A stretch of 55,005 nucleotides of DNA from Altibacter sp. (GCF_019913785.1 NZ_JAIOHK010000045.1:1-55005); one strand, 5' to 3'. Positions 42,511 through 52,511 are shown, counted from the stretch's first letter. The notes: a model not told the origin generated them from the letters alone. Numbers and translations are program-made.

Positions 42511-45006
42511 ATGGCAAAGAATTTAGTGATCGTTGAGTCGCCTGCAAAAGCAAAAACTATAGAAAAATTTCTCGGAAAAGATTTTAAGGTAGCGTCCAGC
42601 TTCGGACATATTGCCGATCTTCCATCAAAGGAATTGGGTGTAGATGTAGAGGGTGATTTTACTCCTAAATATATTGTCTCGAGTGATAAGAAAAGTTTGG
42701 TGAGAGAATTAAAATCACTGGCCAAGAAGGCAGAGATGGTGTGGTTGGCGAGTGATGAGGACCGAGAAGGAGAGGCCATCGCTTGGCATTTGGCCGAAAC
42801 TTTGGACCTAGATAGTGAAAAGACAAAACGAATCGTTTTTCATGAGATCACCAAATCGGCTATTCTAAAGGCCATTGAGAATCCGCGTCAGATTGATTAT
42901 AATTTGGTGAATGCGCAGCAGGCGCGCCGTGTGCTCGATCGTTTGGTAGGATATGAATTATCCCCTGTATTGTGGAGAAAGGTGAAAGGAGGGCTGTCTG
43001 CCGGCCGTGTTCAATCTGTGGCAGTGCGGTTGATCGTAGAACGCGAACGGGAGATCGAAGCCTTTACACCGGTTGGATCCTATCGTATTGATGCCGAATT
43101 TATCACTTCGGAAGGGAATTCCTTTAAAGCCAAATTGCCTAAGAATTTTGATACCGAAGCCGAAGCGCGTGAATTCCTTCGGAAGAATATTGGTGCTTCT
43201 TATACGGTTTCGGAGCTGGTAAAAAAACCGGCAAAAAAATCACCGTCGCCACCGTTTACCACCTCTACGCTTCAGCAGGAAGCAGCTAGGAAATTATATT
43301 TTTCAGTAGGGAAAACCATGACCATTGCTCAACGTTTGTACGAAGCAGGTCTAATTACCTATATGCGTACCGACAGTGTAAACCTTTCCAATGACGCAAA
43401 AAATGCGGCCCAAAAAGAGATTGAGTCTTCCTATGGAAGTCAGTATTGCCATCCCCGAAATTTTAAAGGAAAGTCAAAAAACGCCCAGGAAGCCCATGAG
43501 GCGATTCGTCCTACCGATATGTCCCGACAAACAATTGAAGGAGATTATGACCAGGCGAGATTGTACGACCTTATTTGGAAGCGAACCTTGGCATCTCAGA
43601 TGAGTGATGCGCAGTTGGAACGCACCAATGTCAAGATTGGCATTCAGGCGTCTGAAAAGATAGAAGAACACTTTGCCGCCAATGGTGAAATGATAAAATT
43701 TGACGGTTTCCTAAAAGTGTATTTGGAAGGAACCGATTTTGAAGAAGAAGAACAAGAAGGGATGCTGCCTAAACTTTCAACAGGCGATAGCTTGGAGAAT
43801 GAATACATCACGGGAACCGAACGTTTTACAAGGCCGCCGTATCGCTATACCGAAGCTTCCTTGGTGAAGCAACTGGAAGAACTGGGCATTGGCCGTCCTT
43901 CCACCTACGCACCAACCATTTCTACGATCATCAATCGGAATTATGTTGAAAAGGGAACGATCGAGGGCGTGGAGCGAAAGTATCTGCAATTGATCTTGAC
44001 ATCTCAAAAAATTTCAGAAAAAAAATTAAAGGAGACCGTAGGAAGCGATAAGGGAAAACTGGTGCCTACCGATATTGGATTGATTGTGAACGACTTTTTG
44101 GTGGAACATTTCTCCAGCATACTCGATTATAATTTTACGGCCAAGGTGGAACAGGATTTTGATGATATAGCCGAAGGCAAGGAGGAGTGGAAGCAAATGA
44201 TGAAAGACTTCTACGGAAAGTTTCACCCTAGAGTGGAAGATGTTTCGGAAAATGCAGACCGAGAAAGTGGTGAGCGTATTTTGGGAGATGATCCCGAAAC
44301 AGGAAAGCCAGTTTTAGTGCGCTTGGGGAAATTTGGCCCCATGGCACAAATTGGCGCGCCGGACGACGACGAAAAGAAATTTGCCAGCTTACGGCCGGAT
44401 CAACAATTGCATTTGGTGACCTTTGAAGAAGTGATGGATTTGTTTAAACTTCCGAAAACCCTAGGGGTATATGACAATGAAGAGGTGGAGGTAAACAATG
44501 GACGCTTCGGACCCTATATACGACTGGGTAAAAAGTTTATTTCCCTGCCAAAAGGTGTGGATCCTCTGGACGTTGATATGACCATGGCCAAAGAAATGAT
44601 CGAAGAAAAGAAAAAGGCCGATGCACCTATCTATGTATACGAAAATTTGCCCGTTCAAAAAGGAACAGGTCGTTTCGGTCCTTTTATAAAATGGAACAAT
44701 ATGTTCATCAATGTGAACAAGAAGTACGATTTTGACAATCTTTCCGAAGCAGATATAAAACAACTTATCGAAGATAAAAAGCAAAAGGAAATTGATAAGT
44801 TAGTCAATGAATGGCCCGCAGAAGGAATTCGAATTGAAAAGGCTCGATGGGGTCGTTTTAATTTGATAAAGGGAAAGACTAAGGTTGAATTGCCCAAATC
44901 GACCAAGGCAGATAAGATAACACTGGAGGAAGCACAAGCCCTTATCGAAAAGAAAGCCCCGAAGAAAAAAGCAGCAAAGAAAAAAACTACTTCTAAGAAA
45001 AAATAA
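42511..45006 (+). CDS. topA: DNA topoisomerase I
   Basis: This 831-residue type IA topoisomerase relaxes negative supercoils. It begins with MAKNLVIVESPAKAKTI (Toprim domain, acidic DEDREGEAIAWH near 75-90), and the active-site tyrosine is in YMRTDS. C-terminal repeats of the GRFGPYIRLGKKFISLP type follow in place of cysteine zinc fingers. The last residues are a lysine-rich tail (KKAPKKKAAKKK). An ATG two codons upstream (42505) is equally possible. Its stop overlaps the ATG of the next gene (TAATG), so the arginase-family gene is translated from the same mRNA. Confidence 0.97.
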   Translation: MAKNLVIVESPAKAKTIEKFLGKDFKVASSFGHIADLPSKELGVDVEGDFTPKYIVSSDKKSLVRELKSLAKKAEMVWLASDEDREGEAIAWHLAETLDLDSEKTKRIVFHEITKSAILKAIENPRQIDYNLVNAQQARRVLDRLVGYELSPVLWRKVKGGLSAGRVQSVAVRLIVEREREIEAFTPVGSYRIDAEFITSEGNSFKAKLPKNFDTEAEAREFLRKNIGASYTVSELVKKPAKKSPSPPFTTSTLQQEAARKLYFSVGKTMTIAQRLYEAGLITYMRTDSVNLSNDAKNAAQKEIESSYGSQYCHPRNFKGKSKNAQEAHEAIRPTDMSRQTIEGDYDQARLYDLIWKRTLASQMSDAQLERTNVKIGIQASEKIEEHFAANGEMIKFDGFLKVYLEGTDFEEEEQEGMLPKLSTGDSLENEYITGTERFTRPPYRYTEASLVKQLEELGIGRPSTYAPTISTIINRNYVEKGTIEGVERKYLQLILTSQKISEKKLKETVGSDKGKLVPTDIGLIVNDFLVEHFSSILDYNFTAKVEQDFDDIAEGKEEWKQMMKDFYGKFHPRVEDVSENADRESGERILGDDPETGKPVLVRLGKFGPMAQIGAPDDDEKKFASLRPDQQLHLVTFEEVMDLFKLPKTLGVYDNEEVEVNNGRFGPYIRLGKKFISLPKGVDPLDVDMTMAKEMIEEKKKADAPIYVYENLPVQKGTGRFGPFIKWNNMFINVNKKYDFDNLSEADIKQLIEDKKQKEIDKLVNEWPAEGIRIEKARWGRFNLIKGKTKVELPKSTKADKITLEEAQALIEKKAPKKKAAKKKTTSKKK

Positions 45007-46169
45007 TGATTGAGTTTCTAAGCCCTATTTCGAAAGCTGTCCTTGCGCATAGAGAGATCTTGCCCGCCGGTGTCTTGGGGAAACAGATTGAGATCCATCA
45101 TAAAAAAGGGGCGCTTCCGGATTTGGCGAACGTAAAATTTGCACTGCTGGGTGTTAAGGAAAATCGAAATGATGTTAATTATATAGGTAAGGAGGTCTCT
45201 TTCGATGCCTTTAGAAAGGCATTGTACAGTCTATATCCCGGAAACTGGTCGCATAAAATGGTAGATATAGGTGATATTGAGAAGGGTGAAGCCGTTACCG
45301 ACACCTATTTCGCGATGCGAACAGTGCTTACTGCCTTACTGAAGAAAAAGATCATCCCGCTTATTTTAGGTGGTAGTCAAGATTTGCTATATGCACAATA
45401 CAGGGCCTACGATAGTGTGGGTACGATGGTAAATATGGTCAATGTCGATTGTAATTTTGATCTGGGTGATGCCGAAAAGCCTATTTCGAATAAGTCGTAT
45501 GTAGGAAAAGTGATTGTAGACAAACCGTACAATCTCTTTAATTATAGTGTGATTGGGTACCAATCGTATTTTAACCCTCCCGAAGAGATTGCCTTGATGG
45601 AAAAACTCTATTTCGATGCGTATCGATTGGGTGAGGTAACTGCCGATATTACTTTGGTGGAACCTATTTTGAGAAATACTGATATTGTAGCCATAGATGT
45701 GACCGCAATAAAAAGTGCGGAAATAAGTTATAAGAATAGTGCAAGTCCTAACGGGTTTGACGGCCGGGAAATATGTGCCATTGCAAGATATGCCGGCATT
45801 AGTAATAAATCAACTTCCTTTGGCGTTTATGAATTAGCCGATTACCAGGGCGCCGAAAGTGGGGCTATGTTGGTGGCCCAGATGCTTTGGTATTTTGTAG
45901 AAGGGGTTAATTTTAGAATTGCCGATGAGGACTTTGGCAATGCCGATCTCTATACAACGTATAAGGTTCCTGTTGATGATGAAGTACTCGTATTTAAAAA
46001 AAGTAATAAAACGGGTCGTTGGTGGATAGAATTGCCTTTTATTTCAAATGCTAATAATAAATTAAAAAGTAGAACGTTATTACCATGCACTTATGGCGAA
46101 TATTTGAGTGCAACAAATCAGGAGATTCCTGAGCGGTGGTATAAAGCCCGCCGAAAGAATGAAGTATAA
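45006..46169 (+). CDS. Arginase/formimidoylglutamase-family protein with degenerate metal site
   Basis: This 387-residue protein has the arginase (ureohydrolase) fold by motif order, but the usual manganese ligands are altered. GGxH reads GGSQD (Gln125 for His). DAHxD reads DCNFD (148-152, Asn for His). DxDxxD reads DVTAIK (231-236, Thr for Asp). Similar proteins in Flavobacteriia are often annotated as formimidoylglutamase. With these changes hydrolysis is doubtful, and no other histidine-degradation gene is nearby. It is joined to topA by a one-base overlap and lies 114 bases before gldK. A binding or structural role is possible; that is inference. Confidence 0.8.
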   Translation: MIEFLSPISKAVLAHREILPAGVLGKQIEIHHKKGALPDLANVKFALLGVKENRNDVNYIGKEVSFDAFRKALYSLYPGNWSHKMVDIGDIEKGEAVTDTYFAMRTVLTALLKKKIIPLILGGSQDLLYAQYRAYDSVGTMVNMVNVDCNFDLGDAEKPISNKSYVGKVIVDKPYNLFNYSVIGYQSYFNPPEEIALMEKLYFDAYRLGEVTADITLVEPILRNTDIVAIDVTAIKSAEISYKNSASPNGFDGREICAIARYAGISNKSTSFGVYELADYQGAESGAMLVAQMLWYFVEGVNFRIADEDFGNADLYTTYKVPVDDEVLVFKKSNKTGRWWIELPFISNANNKLKSRTLLPCTYGEYLSATNQEIPERWYKARRKNEV

Positions 46170-46217
46170 CCAAACGAACTAAGTAAAACGAGCTTTAAGG
46201 GTTTTTTAAGAAAATTG

Positions 46218-46248
46218 TTGTTTTTTTAAAATTTTATAAATAGGTTTA
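46218..46248 (+). promoter_or_regulatory. Promoter of the gldKLMN operon
   Basis: TTG at 46218-46220, a 20-base spacer, and TAGGTTTA at 46241-46248 (TAnnTTTG with A at the last place). A start near 46255 would give a leader of about 30 bases before gldK. The spacing is right; the -7 box is one base off. Confidence 0.5.
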
Positions 46249-46283
46249 CGCCCTTGAATCTCGAAAATTTAACCTAAATACCT

Positions 46284-47657
46284 ATGAAGAAGTTTATTGC
46301 ATTAACTGCGATTGTTGCGTTTATGTTTAGTTGTAACTCTGGAGACAGGGGTGAACTAGTTGGCGCAAAAGGGAAGAAATGGTATCCTCAAAAGCCTTAC
46401 GGTATGACGCTTATCCCTGGTGGGTCTTTCATCATGGGTAAGGCAGACGATGATTTTGTAGCGGTAAACGACGCACCAACCAAAACGGTTACAGTGCGTT
46501 CATTCTATATGGATGAAACCGAAATTACCAATTCGGAGTATCTTCAATTTGTAAATTGGGTTCGCGACTCTACGGTACGTCTTAAATTGGCAATACTGGC
46601 CGATGAAGTGGGCGCTACACCCGGAGATGGTGGTATAGGTGAATTTGCTTTTGTAGATCAGGAAAATACCGAAATGACTCCGTATGACCAATATATGTAC
46701 GACAATTACTATGGAATGGGAGAAGATTTCTACGCGGGTAGAAAGATCAATCGTGATGTAGATCTAATTTGGGACACAAGTGAATACCCCGACGAATATT
46801 ATTCGGAAGTAATGGACACTATGTATATCCCTGCCGAAGAAGCCTATAATGGACAACGAACCATCGATGTCGAAAAATTGAAGTTCCAGTATACCTATAT
46901 GGATATTCAAGCGGCGGCGAGAGATAAAAGCAAGCGACGAAAAGACTTCATCAAAAAAGAAGAAGTGAATATCTATCCAGATACCACCGTTTGGATTAAA
47001 GACTTTAACTATTCCTATAACGAACCGATGCACAATGACTACTTCTGGCATGCGGCATATGGAGATTATCCGGTTGTAGGAGTGAATTGGAAACAGGCAA
47101 AGGCTTTCTGTGCTTGGAGAACATTATATAAGAATTCGTATCAAAAATCAAGAAACCGTAACCATGTAAACTCTTTCCGTCTTCCGGGAGAGGCAGAGTG
47201 GGAATATGCGGCTCGAGGTGGTCTGGAATCGGCAACCTTTCCTTGGGGTGGTCCGTATGCAAAGAACGACAGAGGTTGTTTCTTAGCAAACTTTAAGCCA
47301 TTACGTGGAGATTATGCAGCCGATCAGGCATTGTATACGGTTGAGGCCGATGCATACGAGCCAAACGACTATAACCTGTATAATATGGCAGGGAACGTAA
47401 GTGAATGGGTAGCTTCTTCTTATGACGCTGCTTCTTACGAATACACGTCAACAATGAACCCCAATGTCAACGACGAGGAAAATGCTCGTAAAGTAGTTCG
47501 TGGAGGTTCTTGGAAAGATGTTGCTTATTTCTTGCAGGTAAGTACTCGTGACTACGAGTATGCCGATTCTGCAAGAAGTTATATTGGCTTCAGAACGGTT
47601 CAAGACTATATGGGAACCGATGTAGTACTAAACGAAAAACTAGGAGACGCTCGCTAA
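46284..47657 (+). CDS. gldK: Gliding motility / type IX secretion lipoprotein GldK
   Basis: GldK is an outer-membrane lipoprotein that, with GldN, forms the periplasmic ring of the type IX secretion system. The 457-residue protein has lipobox FSC (Cys17) and a formylglycine-enzyme-like fold. Conserved segments are IPGGSFIMG near 45, DETEITNSEYLQF near 77, FRLPGEAEWEYAARGG, NMAGNVSEWVASS and VVRGGSWKD. First of the gldKLMN operon. Confidence 0.97.
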   Translation: MKKFIALTAIVAFMFSCNSGDRGELVGAKGKKWYPQKPYGMTLIPGGSFIMGKADDDFVAVNDAPTKTVTVRSFYMDETEITNSEYLQFVNWVRDSTVRLKLAILADEVGATPGDGGIGEFAFVDQENTEMTPYDQYMYDNYYGMGEDFYAGRKINRDVDLIWDTSEYPDEYYSEVMDTMYIPAEEAYNGQRTIDVEKLKFQYTYMDIQAAARDKSKRRKDFIKKEEVNIYPDTTVWIKDFNYSYNEPMHNDYFWHAAYGDYPVVGVNWKQAKAFCAWRTLYKNSYQKSRNRNHVNSFRLPGEAEWEYAARGGLESATFPWGGPYAKNDRGCFLANFKPLRGDYAADQALYTVEADAYEPNDYNLYNMAGNVSEWVASSYDAASYEYTSTMNPNVNDEENARKVVRGGSWKDVAYFLQVSTRDYEYADSARSYIGFRTVQDYMGTDVVLNEKLGDAR

Positions 47658-47714
47658 TAGCACTCTAAACATACTTAAAAACTAAATCTTAACTTAACTA
47701 AAAACTATTGTATT

Positions 47715-48356
47715 ATGGCACAATCTAGATCATCAAAAAAATTATTTAATATGGCCTACGGGCTGGGAGCATCTATTGTAATTTTAGGTGCATTGTTTAA
47801 AATTCTTCACTGGGAGTTAGGACCACTTAATGGAGGGCTACTACTAGCGGTTGGTTTAATTACGGAAGCAATTATTTTTGCGATCTCTGCATTCGAACCG
47901 GTTGAAGATGATTTAGACTGGTCTTTGGTATATCCCGAATTAGCTGGAGGTATGGCAGGAGAAAAGAAAAAGAAAGAAGATCCCCAAGGTCTACTGTCTA
48001 AAAAATTAGACGAAATGTTGAAAGACGCTAGAATCGATTCTGAATTGATGAATAGCTTAAGTACAAGTATTCGTTCTTTCGAAGGTGCTGCTAAAGGTAT
48101 GGCCCCAACCGCCGAAGCAATGAGTTCCACGAAGAAGTACAGTGAAGAAATGGCCTTAGCTGCCGCGCAAATGGAATCGTTGAACAGTTTGTATAAAGTT
48201 CAGGTAGAATCTACAAGCCGTCAGGCAGAAGTTAACGAACGTGTTGTAGAAAATGCAGAACAGCTAAAACAACAAATGGAGCACTTGGCTACCAACCTAT
48301 CTTCTCTTAACGGAGTGTATGGAGGTATGCTTTCTGCTATGACCAATAGAAATTAA
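47715..48356 (+). CDS. gldL: Gliding motility / type IX secretion motor protein GldL
   Basis: GldL forms the inner-membrane stator ring around GldM that turns proton flow into rotation. The 213-residue protein has two N-terminal helices (about 13-32 and 38-60). Charged residues in or near the membrane are Lys29, His32, Glu51 and Glu61, at the same relative spacing as the polar residues reported in F. johnsoniae GldL. A long cytoplasmic coiled coil with a Lys-rich start follows. 57 bases after gldK. Confidence 0.96.
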   Translation: MAQSRSSKKLFNMAYGLGASIVILGALFKILHWELGPLNGGLLLAVGLITEAIIFAISAFEPVEDDLDWSLVYPELAGGMAGEKKKKEDPQGLLSKKLDEMLKDARIDSELMNSLSTSIRSFEGAAKGMAPTAEAMSSTKKYSEEMALAAAQMESLNSLYKVQVESTSRQAEVNERVVENAEQLKQQMEHLATNLSSLNGVYGGMLSAMTNRN

Positions 48357-48402
48357 TTTCCTATTAGACTAACTTTTATTAACAACAAAAAACTAAAAGA
48401 TT

Positions 48403-49959
48403 ATGGCTAAAGGAACATTATCCCCAAGGCAAAAGATGATTAACCTGATGTATCTGGTTTTCATCGCTATGTTGGCATTGAATATGTCTAAGGAAGTATT
48501 ATCAGCCTTTGGATTACTAGATAAAAAAATAACCGATGCTAACGTGGCAACTACACAACGTAACATGGCTTTTATGGAAAGCCTTGGTACCAAAGCATCA
48601 GAACAACCTGAGCAATATGCTGCGGTAAAGCAAAAAGCAGATGAGGTAAGTGCTATTTCAGATAACCTTGATACATATCTGGAAGGATTAAAGGCTGAAA
48701 TGATGAAAACGTTGAAGCCGGAAGATGCCGACGACTATGAGGTGCAGGACAAACCTGACTTTTTAGACAGACGATTCTTTAAAGGTGATAAGCTAAAGCC
48801 GGAAGGACAAGAATTCTTAGACCAGATCAACAAGTATAGAACAGAGATGCTTGCTGTGTTAGGAGATACCTATCCCGATATCAAAAGCTCTATAGAAGCA
48901 AATTTTTCTACAGCTAAAGTAAAAAACCGTGATGGTAAGGAAATAGATTGGTTAAATTATAACTACGAAGGATTTCCATTAGTGGCTTCTAAAACCAAGC
49001 TTACCCAATTACAGGCCGATATTAAAACTACCAAGAACGAATTGCTTTCAAAGATGTTAGCGGGGCAACAGGCAAGTGCCTTGTCATTTACCCAGTACAA
49101 CACCTTATTAGAAGCCTCTAAATCGGCTTTTTACGCAGGAGAACAATTTGATGGAGGTATCGTATTAGGGCGTAAAGATCCAAATACCAAACCAAACCGT
49201 GTTGAATTGACCTTAGATGGTAGACCACTAACGTCCGAACAATACACCATTCAAAATGGTAAAGTAATGCTGAATATTAGTGCCGGTAGTCCTGGTGATC
49301 ATAAGATTGAAGGTAATTTGATCTTCTTACAGGATGAGAAAGAAGTAGAAATTCCGGTATCATTAGGATTTGCTACAATTTCAAAACCTAATTCGGCGGT
49401 AATTTCTGCAGACAAAATGAATGTAGTATATCGCGGTGTGGATAACCCAATGACGGTTTCTATCCCCGGTATCCCTGACAATAAAGTGAGCGCGTCCGGA
49501 TCTGGACTTACTAAGGTTTCAGGCAGTAAATATGTAATGCGTCCCGGAACTGGTAGAACCGTAAGTATTTCTGCTGCGGGTACCTTACCCGATGGACAGC
49601 GAGTAAATACGTCATCCGAATTCCGTATCAAGGATATTCCCGCACCTCAAGGTGCGATCCGTGGGGAAACAGGTATTGTACGTATGCAACGTCAAGGATT
49701 AGAGATCTCTACTGTTTCGGCGGTTCTAGAAGACTTCGATTTTGATGTAAACCTGAATGTGACCGGATTTAGCTTTAAAGTATCGGGTCAGCCAACGGTA
49801 CGTGTTAATGGTACCCGTTTAGATACGGCAGCCAAAGGCGCACTGCGTAGAGCAGCTCGTGGAGATGCAGTTCAAATATTTGATATCAATGCAAAAGTTG
49901 CGGGAAGTACGGTGATCTTAAAGAAAACATCTCCTGTAATTATTGAATTGACAAACTAG
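48403..49959 (+). CDS. gldM: Gliding motility / type IX secretion motor protein GldM
   Basis: GldM is the rotor shaft that spans the periplasm from GldL to the GldK/N ring. The 518-residue protein has the N-terminal GTLSPRQKMINLMYLVFIAM, a single transmembrane helix (about 12-33), and four successive periplasmic domains (helical D1, then beta-rich D2-D4). Length is as expected. 46 bases after gldL and 16 before gldN. Confidence 0.97.
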   Translation: MAKGTLSPRQKMINLMYLVFIAMLALNMSKEVLSAFGLLDKKITDANVATTQRNMAFMESLGTKASEQPEQYAAVKQKADEVSAISDNLDTYLEGLKAEMMKTLKPEDADDYEVQDKPDFLDRRFFKGDKLKPEGQEFLDQINKYRTEMLAVLGDTYPDIKSSIEANFSTAKVKNRDGKEIDWLNYNYEGFPLVASKTKLTQLQADIKTTKNELLSKMLAGQQASALSFTQYNTLLEASKSAFYAGEQFDGGIVLGRKDPNTKPNRVELTLDGRPLTSEQYTIQNGKVMLNISAGSPGDHKIEGNLIFLQDEKEVEIPVSLGFATISKPNSAVISADKMNVVYRGVDNPMTVSIPGIPDNKVSASGSGLTKVSGSKYVMRPGTGRTVSISAAGTLPDGQRVNTSSEFRIKDIPAPQGAIRGETGIVRMQRQGLEISTVSAVLEDFDFDVNLNVTGFSFKVSGQPTVRVNGTRLDTAAKGALRRAARGDAVQIFDINAKVAGSTVILKKTSPVIIELTN

Positions 49960-49975
49960 AATAAAATCTGTTTAT

Positions 49976-50875
49976 ATGAATTTTAAAAATGTTGTCTTAT
50001 GTGTTTTTGTGGTTCTTTTGAGCACCAGTGCTATGGCACAGCTCAATATATTGAACGCAAAAGAGCCGGAAGAGATAGGTAAAAAGACCGAAGCGCAAAT
50101 TGCGTACGATAATGACGAACCCCTACCTTATGGATATGTGGACGATCGTGACGTACTTTGGTCCAGAACTACCTGGGAAATTATCGATCTTGATGAACGT
50201 GTCAATTTCCCCTTGTACTATCCTATCGATACCAACAACATTGGTGCTGAAAGACGCTCCTTATACGATGTGTTGGTAAGAGCGATTAAGGAAGGTAACA
50301 TTGAACATGTATATGCCGATTCCTATTTTACTGAAAAACGTACGTTAAAGGATATCGAAGCTTCTTTGGTATATAGCGATACAACCGACCTTGGTATTGA
50401 ACAATACAACGCCGAAGGAATTGTAGACGAACAATACGTTAGAAAATTCAATCTGGATGCAGGCGATGTGGAAGAATGGAGAATACGTGGGTATTGGTAT
50501 ATGGACAAGCGTCAAGGCGAGTTAAAATATCGTATGCTTGGTATTTGTCCGGTTGCGAACGAAGCGCGTTCAAAAGCATTTCCTGATGACAATATCGACA
50601 GTAAGGTTGAGTTATTCTGGATATGGTTCCCAGCGGCACGTAAAGTATTACACGAAGCCAAAGCGTTTAACCGTAAGAATACATCACAGCCTATTACCTA
50701 CGATCACCTGCTAAACTCAAGACGTTTTCATGCGGTTGTTTATAAAGAAGACAACGTACAAGGAGACCGCGGCGTAGCAGATTATATTAGCGACAATGCC
50801 TTAATGCAGTTGTTGGAATCTGATCGTATTCGTGAGCAAATTAGAAATATCGAAATAGATATGTGGAATTACTAA
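49976..50875 (+). CDS. gldN: Gliding motility / type IX secretion protein GldN
   Basis: GldN is the periplasmic ring partner of GldK. The 299-residue protein has a signal peptide (about 1-21, ending AMAQ) and the family body with DVLWSRTTWEIIDLDERVN near 58-76 and WIWFPAARKVL near 220. It is the last gene of the operon and is followed by a good terminator. Porphyromonas PorN is the counterpart. Confidence 0.96.
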   Translation: MNFKNVVLCVFVVLLSTSAMAQLNILNAKEPEEIGKKTEAQIAYDNDEPLPYGYVDDRDVLWSRTTWEIIDLDERVNFPLYYPIDTNNIGAERRSLYDVLVRAIKEGNIEHVYADSYFTEKRTLKDIEASLVYSDTTDLGIEQYNAEGIVDEQYVRKFNLDAGDVEEWRIRGYWYMDKRQGELKYRMLGICPVANEARSKAFPDDNIDSKVELFWIWFPAARKVLHEAKAFNRKNTSQPITYDHLLNSRRFHAVVYKEDNVQGDRGVADYISDNALMQLLESDRIREQIRNIEIDMWNY

Positions 50876-50897
50876 TTTCACCAGTTAATTAAGATTT

Positions 50898-50932
50898 AAA
50901 ACCCTCTTCGCAATTGCCTAGAGGGTTTTTTT
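50898..50932 (+). terminator. Terminator of the gldKLMN operon
   Basis: A 10-bp stem AAAACCCTCT/AGAGGGTTTT with a 12-base loop and a run of seven T overlapping the stem end. It lies 23 bases after the gldN stop. Confidence 0.88.
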
Positions 50933-51007
50933 ATGGGAGGAGTTACTTTCAAGCAAATACTGCAACCTCCCGAAGGATATTCAAAGATTATATAATATTT
51001 TTACCCG

Positions 51008-52057
51008 GTGAAAGATGTTGATTATATTGTTGTAGGTTTAGGTATTGCCGGACTTTCCTTTTGTGAACAGCTGCAGCGGGAAGACAAACGCTTTGTCGTT
51101 TTCGATTCCGGAGTCCATGGTGCTACGGTAGCATCGGGAGGCGTTTTTAATCCTGTAGTACTCAAACATTTTACCGGAACCTGGATGGCCCGGGAGCAGC
51201 TGGATATAGCTGTTCCGTTTTATAAAGCACTGGCTGCTAAATTAGAGATTACTACCTTCGAAACGGTACCGGTTTTTAGAATTCTGAAAAATGCCGAAGA
51301 ACAAAACAACTGGACCGTGGCAAGTGATAAGAAAGAACTTTCTTCTTTCCTCTCTTCTGAAATTATCAAAAACACAAATCTTGCTATCAATGCACCCTTC
51401 GGATATGGAAAGGTGATTGTTTCAGGACGTATTTTTCCGAAGCAATTGTTTCAGGCGTATCGTAGCTACTTGCAAAAGAACGGGCGGCTATTTCCGGAAG
51501 CATTTCAATATGACTTACTTCAGGAAAATAAAAAAGGAGTTCGATACAAAGACATTTCAGCAAGAAAAATTGTTTTTGCTGAAGGCGCAGCAGCTATTAA
51601 TAATCCCTTTTTTCCGAAGCAATTACTTATACCCAATAAAGGGGAATACATCATTATCACCGCACCCGAACTACAGTTGGAGTATATGTTAAAAGGCCCT
51701 GTGTTCGTCATACCATTGGGCAATCACCAATATAAGGTGGGGGCTACTTATAGTAGGGAAGACGCCACCACCCACCCAACAGCAGCGGCAAAACAAGAGA
51801 TCGTATCTAAATTACAACAAATGATACACTGTCCCTTTGAAGTAATCGATCAAATAGCAGGCGTTCGTCCTACCACAAAGGACAGAAGACCCATCTTGGG
51901 AACCCATACCTCCGAAGCGCATAAGGTCTTTTTTAATGGTTTGGGCACACGAGGCATCCTTATGGCCCCGTTTCTTGCGAAAATGCTGTACAGTCACTTA
52001 GAAGAAGAAAAGGAGCTTCCTAAGGAAGTTAACATGGCTCGATTTAATCGATCGTAG
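51008..52057 (+). CDS. DAO-type FAD-dependent oxidoreductase
   Basis: This 349-residue protein has the N-terminal dinucleotide-binding motif GLGIAG (10-15). It has the layout of D-amino-acid-oxidase-like flavoproteins, with the C-terminal IAGVRPTTKDRRPILG and NGLGTRGILMAPFLA. Members oxidise amines or amino acids, or act in tRNA modification (MnmC-like); the substrate is not evident here. The start is GTG (51008), as no ATG lies upstream of the flavin motif. It follows the gldN terminator and overlaps the convergent DUF983 gene by 14 bases. Confidence 0.87.
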   Translation: MKDVDYIVVGLGIAGLSFCEQLQREDKRFVVFDSGVHGATVASGGVFNPVVLKHFTGTWMAREQLDIAVPFYKALAAKLEITTFETVPVFRILKNAEEQNNWTVASDKKELSSFLSSEIIKNTNLAINAPFGYGKVIVSGRIFPKQLFQAYRSYLQKNGRLFPEAFQYDLLQENKKGVRYKDISARKIVFAEGAAAINNPFFPKQLLIPNKGEYIIITAPELQLEYMLKGPVFVIPLGNHQYKVGATYSREDATTHPTAAAKQEIVSKLQQMIHCPFEVIDQIAGVRPTTKDRRPILGTHTSEAHKVFFNGLGTRGILMAPFLAKMLYSHLEEEKELPKEVNMARFNRS

Positions 52058-52424
52058 CTTTTTCTTTGTCGAAGGTTAAGAAAAAGTTGATCCAGATATT
52101 ACGGGAGAGTCTCAAAATCACCGGTAATAATACGATAAGGGCCGCAACGATAGTAAGGAACGTATAAAAACGATCCAGTCCAATAAAGATATAGGCAATG
52201 ATAAATGCGGCCACGCCAATCGCGACTCCTACTCCATAACTCACATACATGGCTCCGTAGAAGAAGGAGGGTTCAATTTTAAATTTGGTGTCACAATGCG
52301 GGCAGCGATCGTTCATACTTAAGGTCTCATACGGGTTGTAAAGACTACCCGATTTATACATGCTCGCCGAATGACACACCGGACAAGTTCCTGTGAAAAT
52401 ACTATAGATCTTAGTGCCCTTCAT
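52044..52424 (-). CDS. DUF983 membrane protein with zinc-ribbon
   Basis: This 126-residue protein has an N-terminal pair of CxxC motifs (Cys14/Cys17 in CPVC and Cys41/Cys44 in CPHC) that should bind zinc. Two transmembrane helices follow (about 60-83 and 88-108). This is the DUF983 layout. Function unknown. I start it at ATG 52424; the longer frame upstream runs into the divergent ABC-F promoter and lacks family-like sequence. Confidence 0.85.
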   Translation of the reverse strand: MKGTKIYSIFTGTCPVCHSASMYKSGSLYNPYETLSMNDRCPHCDTKFKIEPSFFYGAMYVSYGVGVAIGVAAFIIAYIFIGLDRFYTFLTIVAALIVLLPVILRLSRNIWINFFLTFDKEKATID

Positions 52425-52511
52425 ATTTATTGTTTGAGATGTTGACAACCATTTTTTTTGCAATGCAAAATTAAGCATCTTTGCAAAAATTTTTGTCACA
52501 AAAGTTACATA

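Noticed and set aside
45006-46169. A histidine-utilisation operon based on the formimidoylglutamase label.
   Set aside because: No hutH, hutU or hutI is present and the metal ligands are altered, so the pathway assignment is not supported.
51432-51624. A 16-base direct repeat (TTTTTCCGAAGCAATT at 51432-51447 and 51609-51624).
   Set aside because: Both copies are inside the oxidoreductase gene and encode FPKQL in unrelated parts of the fold. One isolated repeat pair has no further structure.
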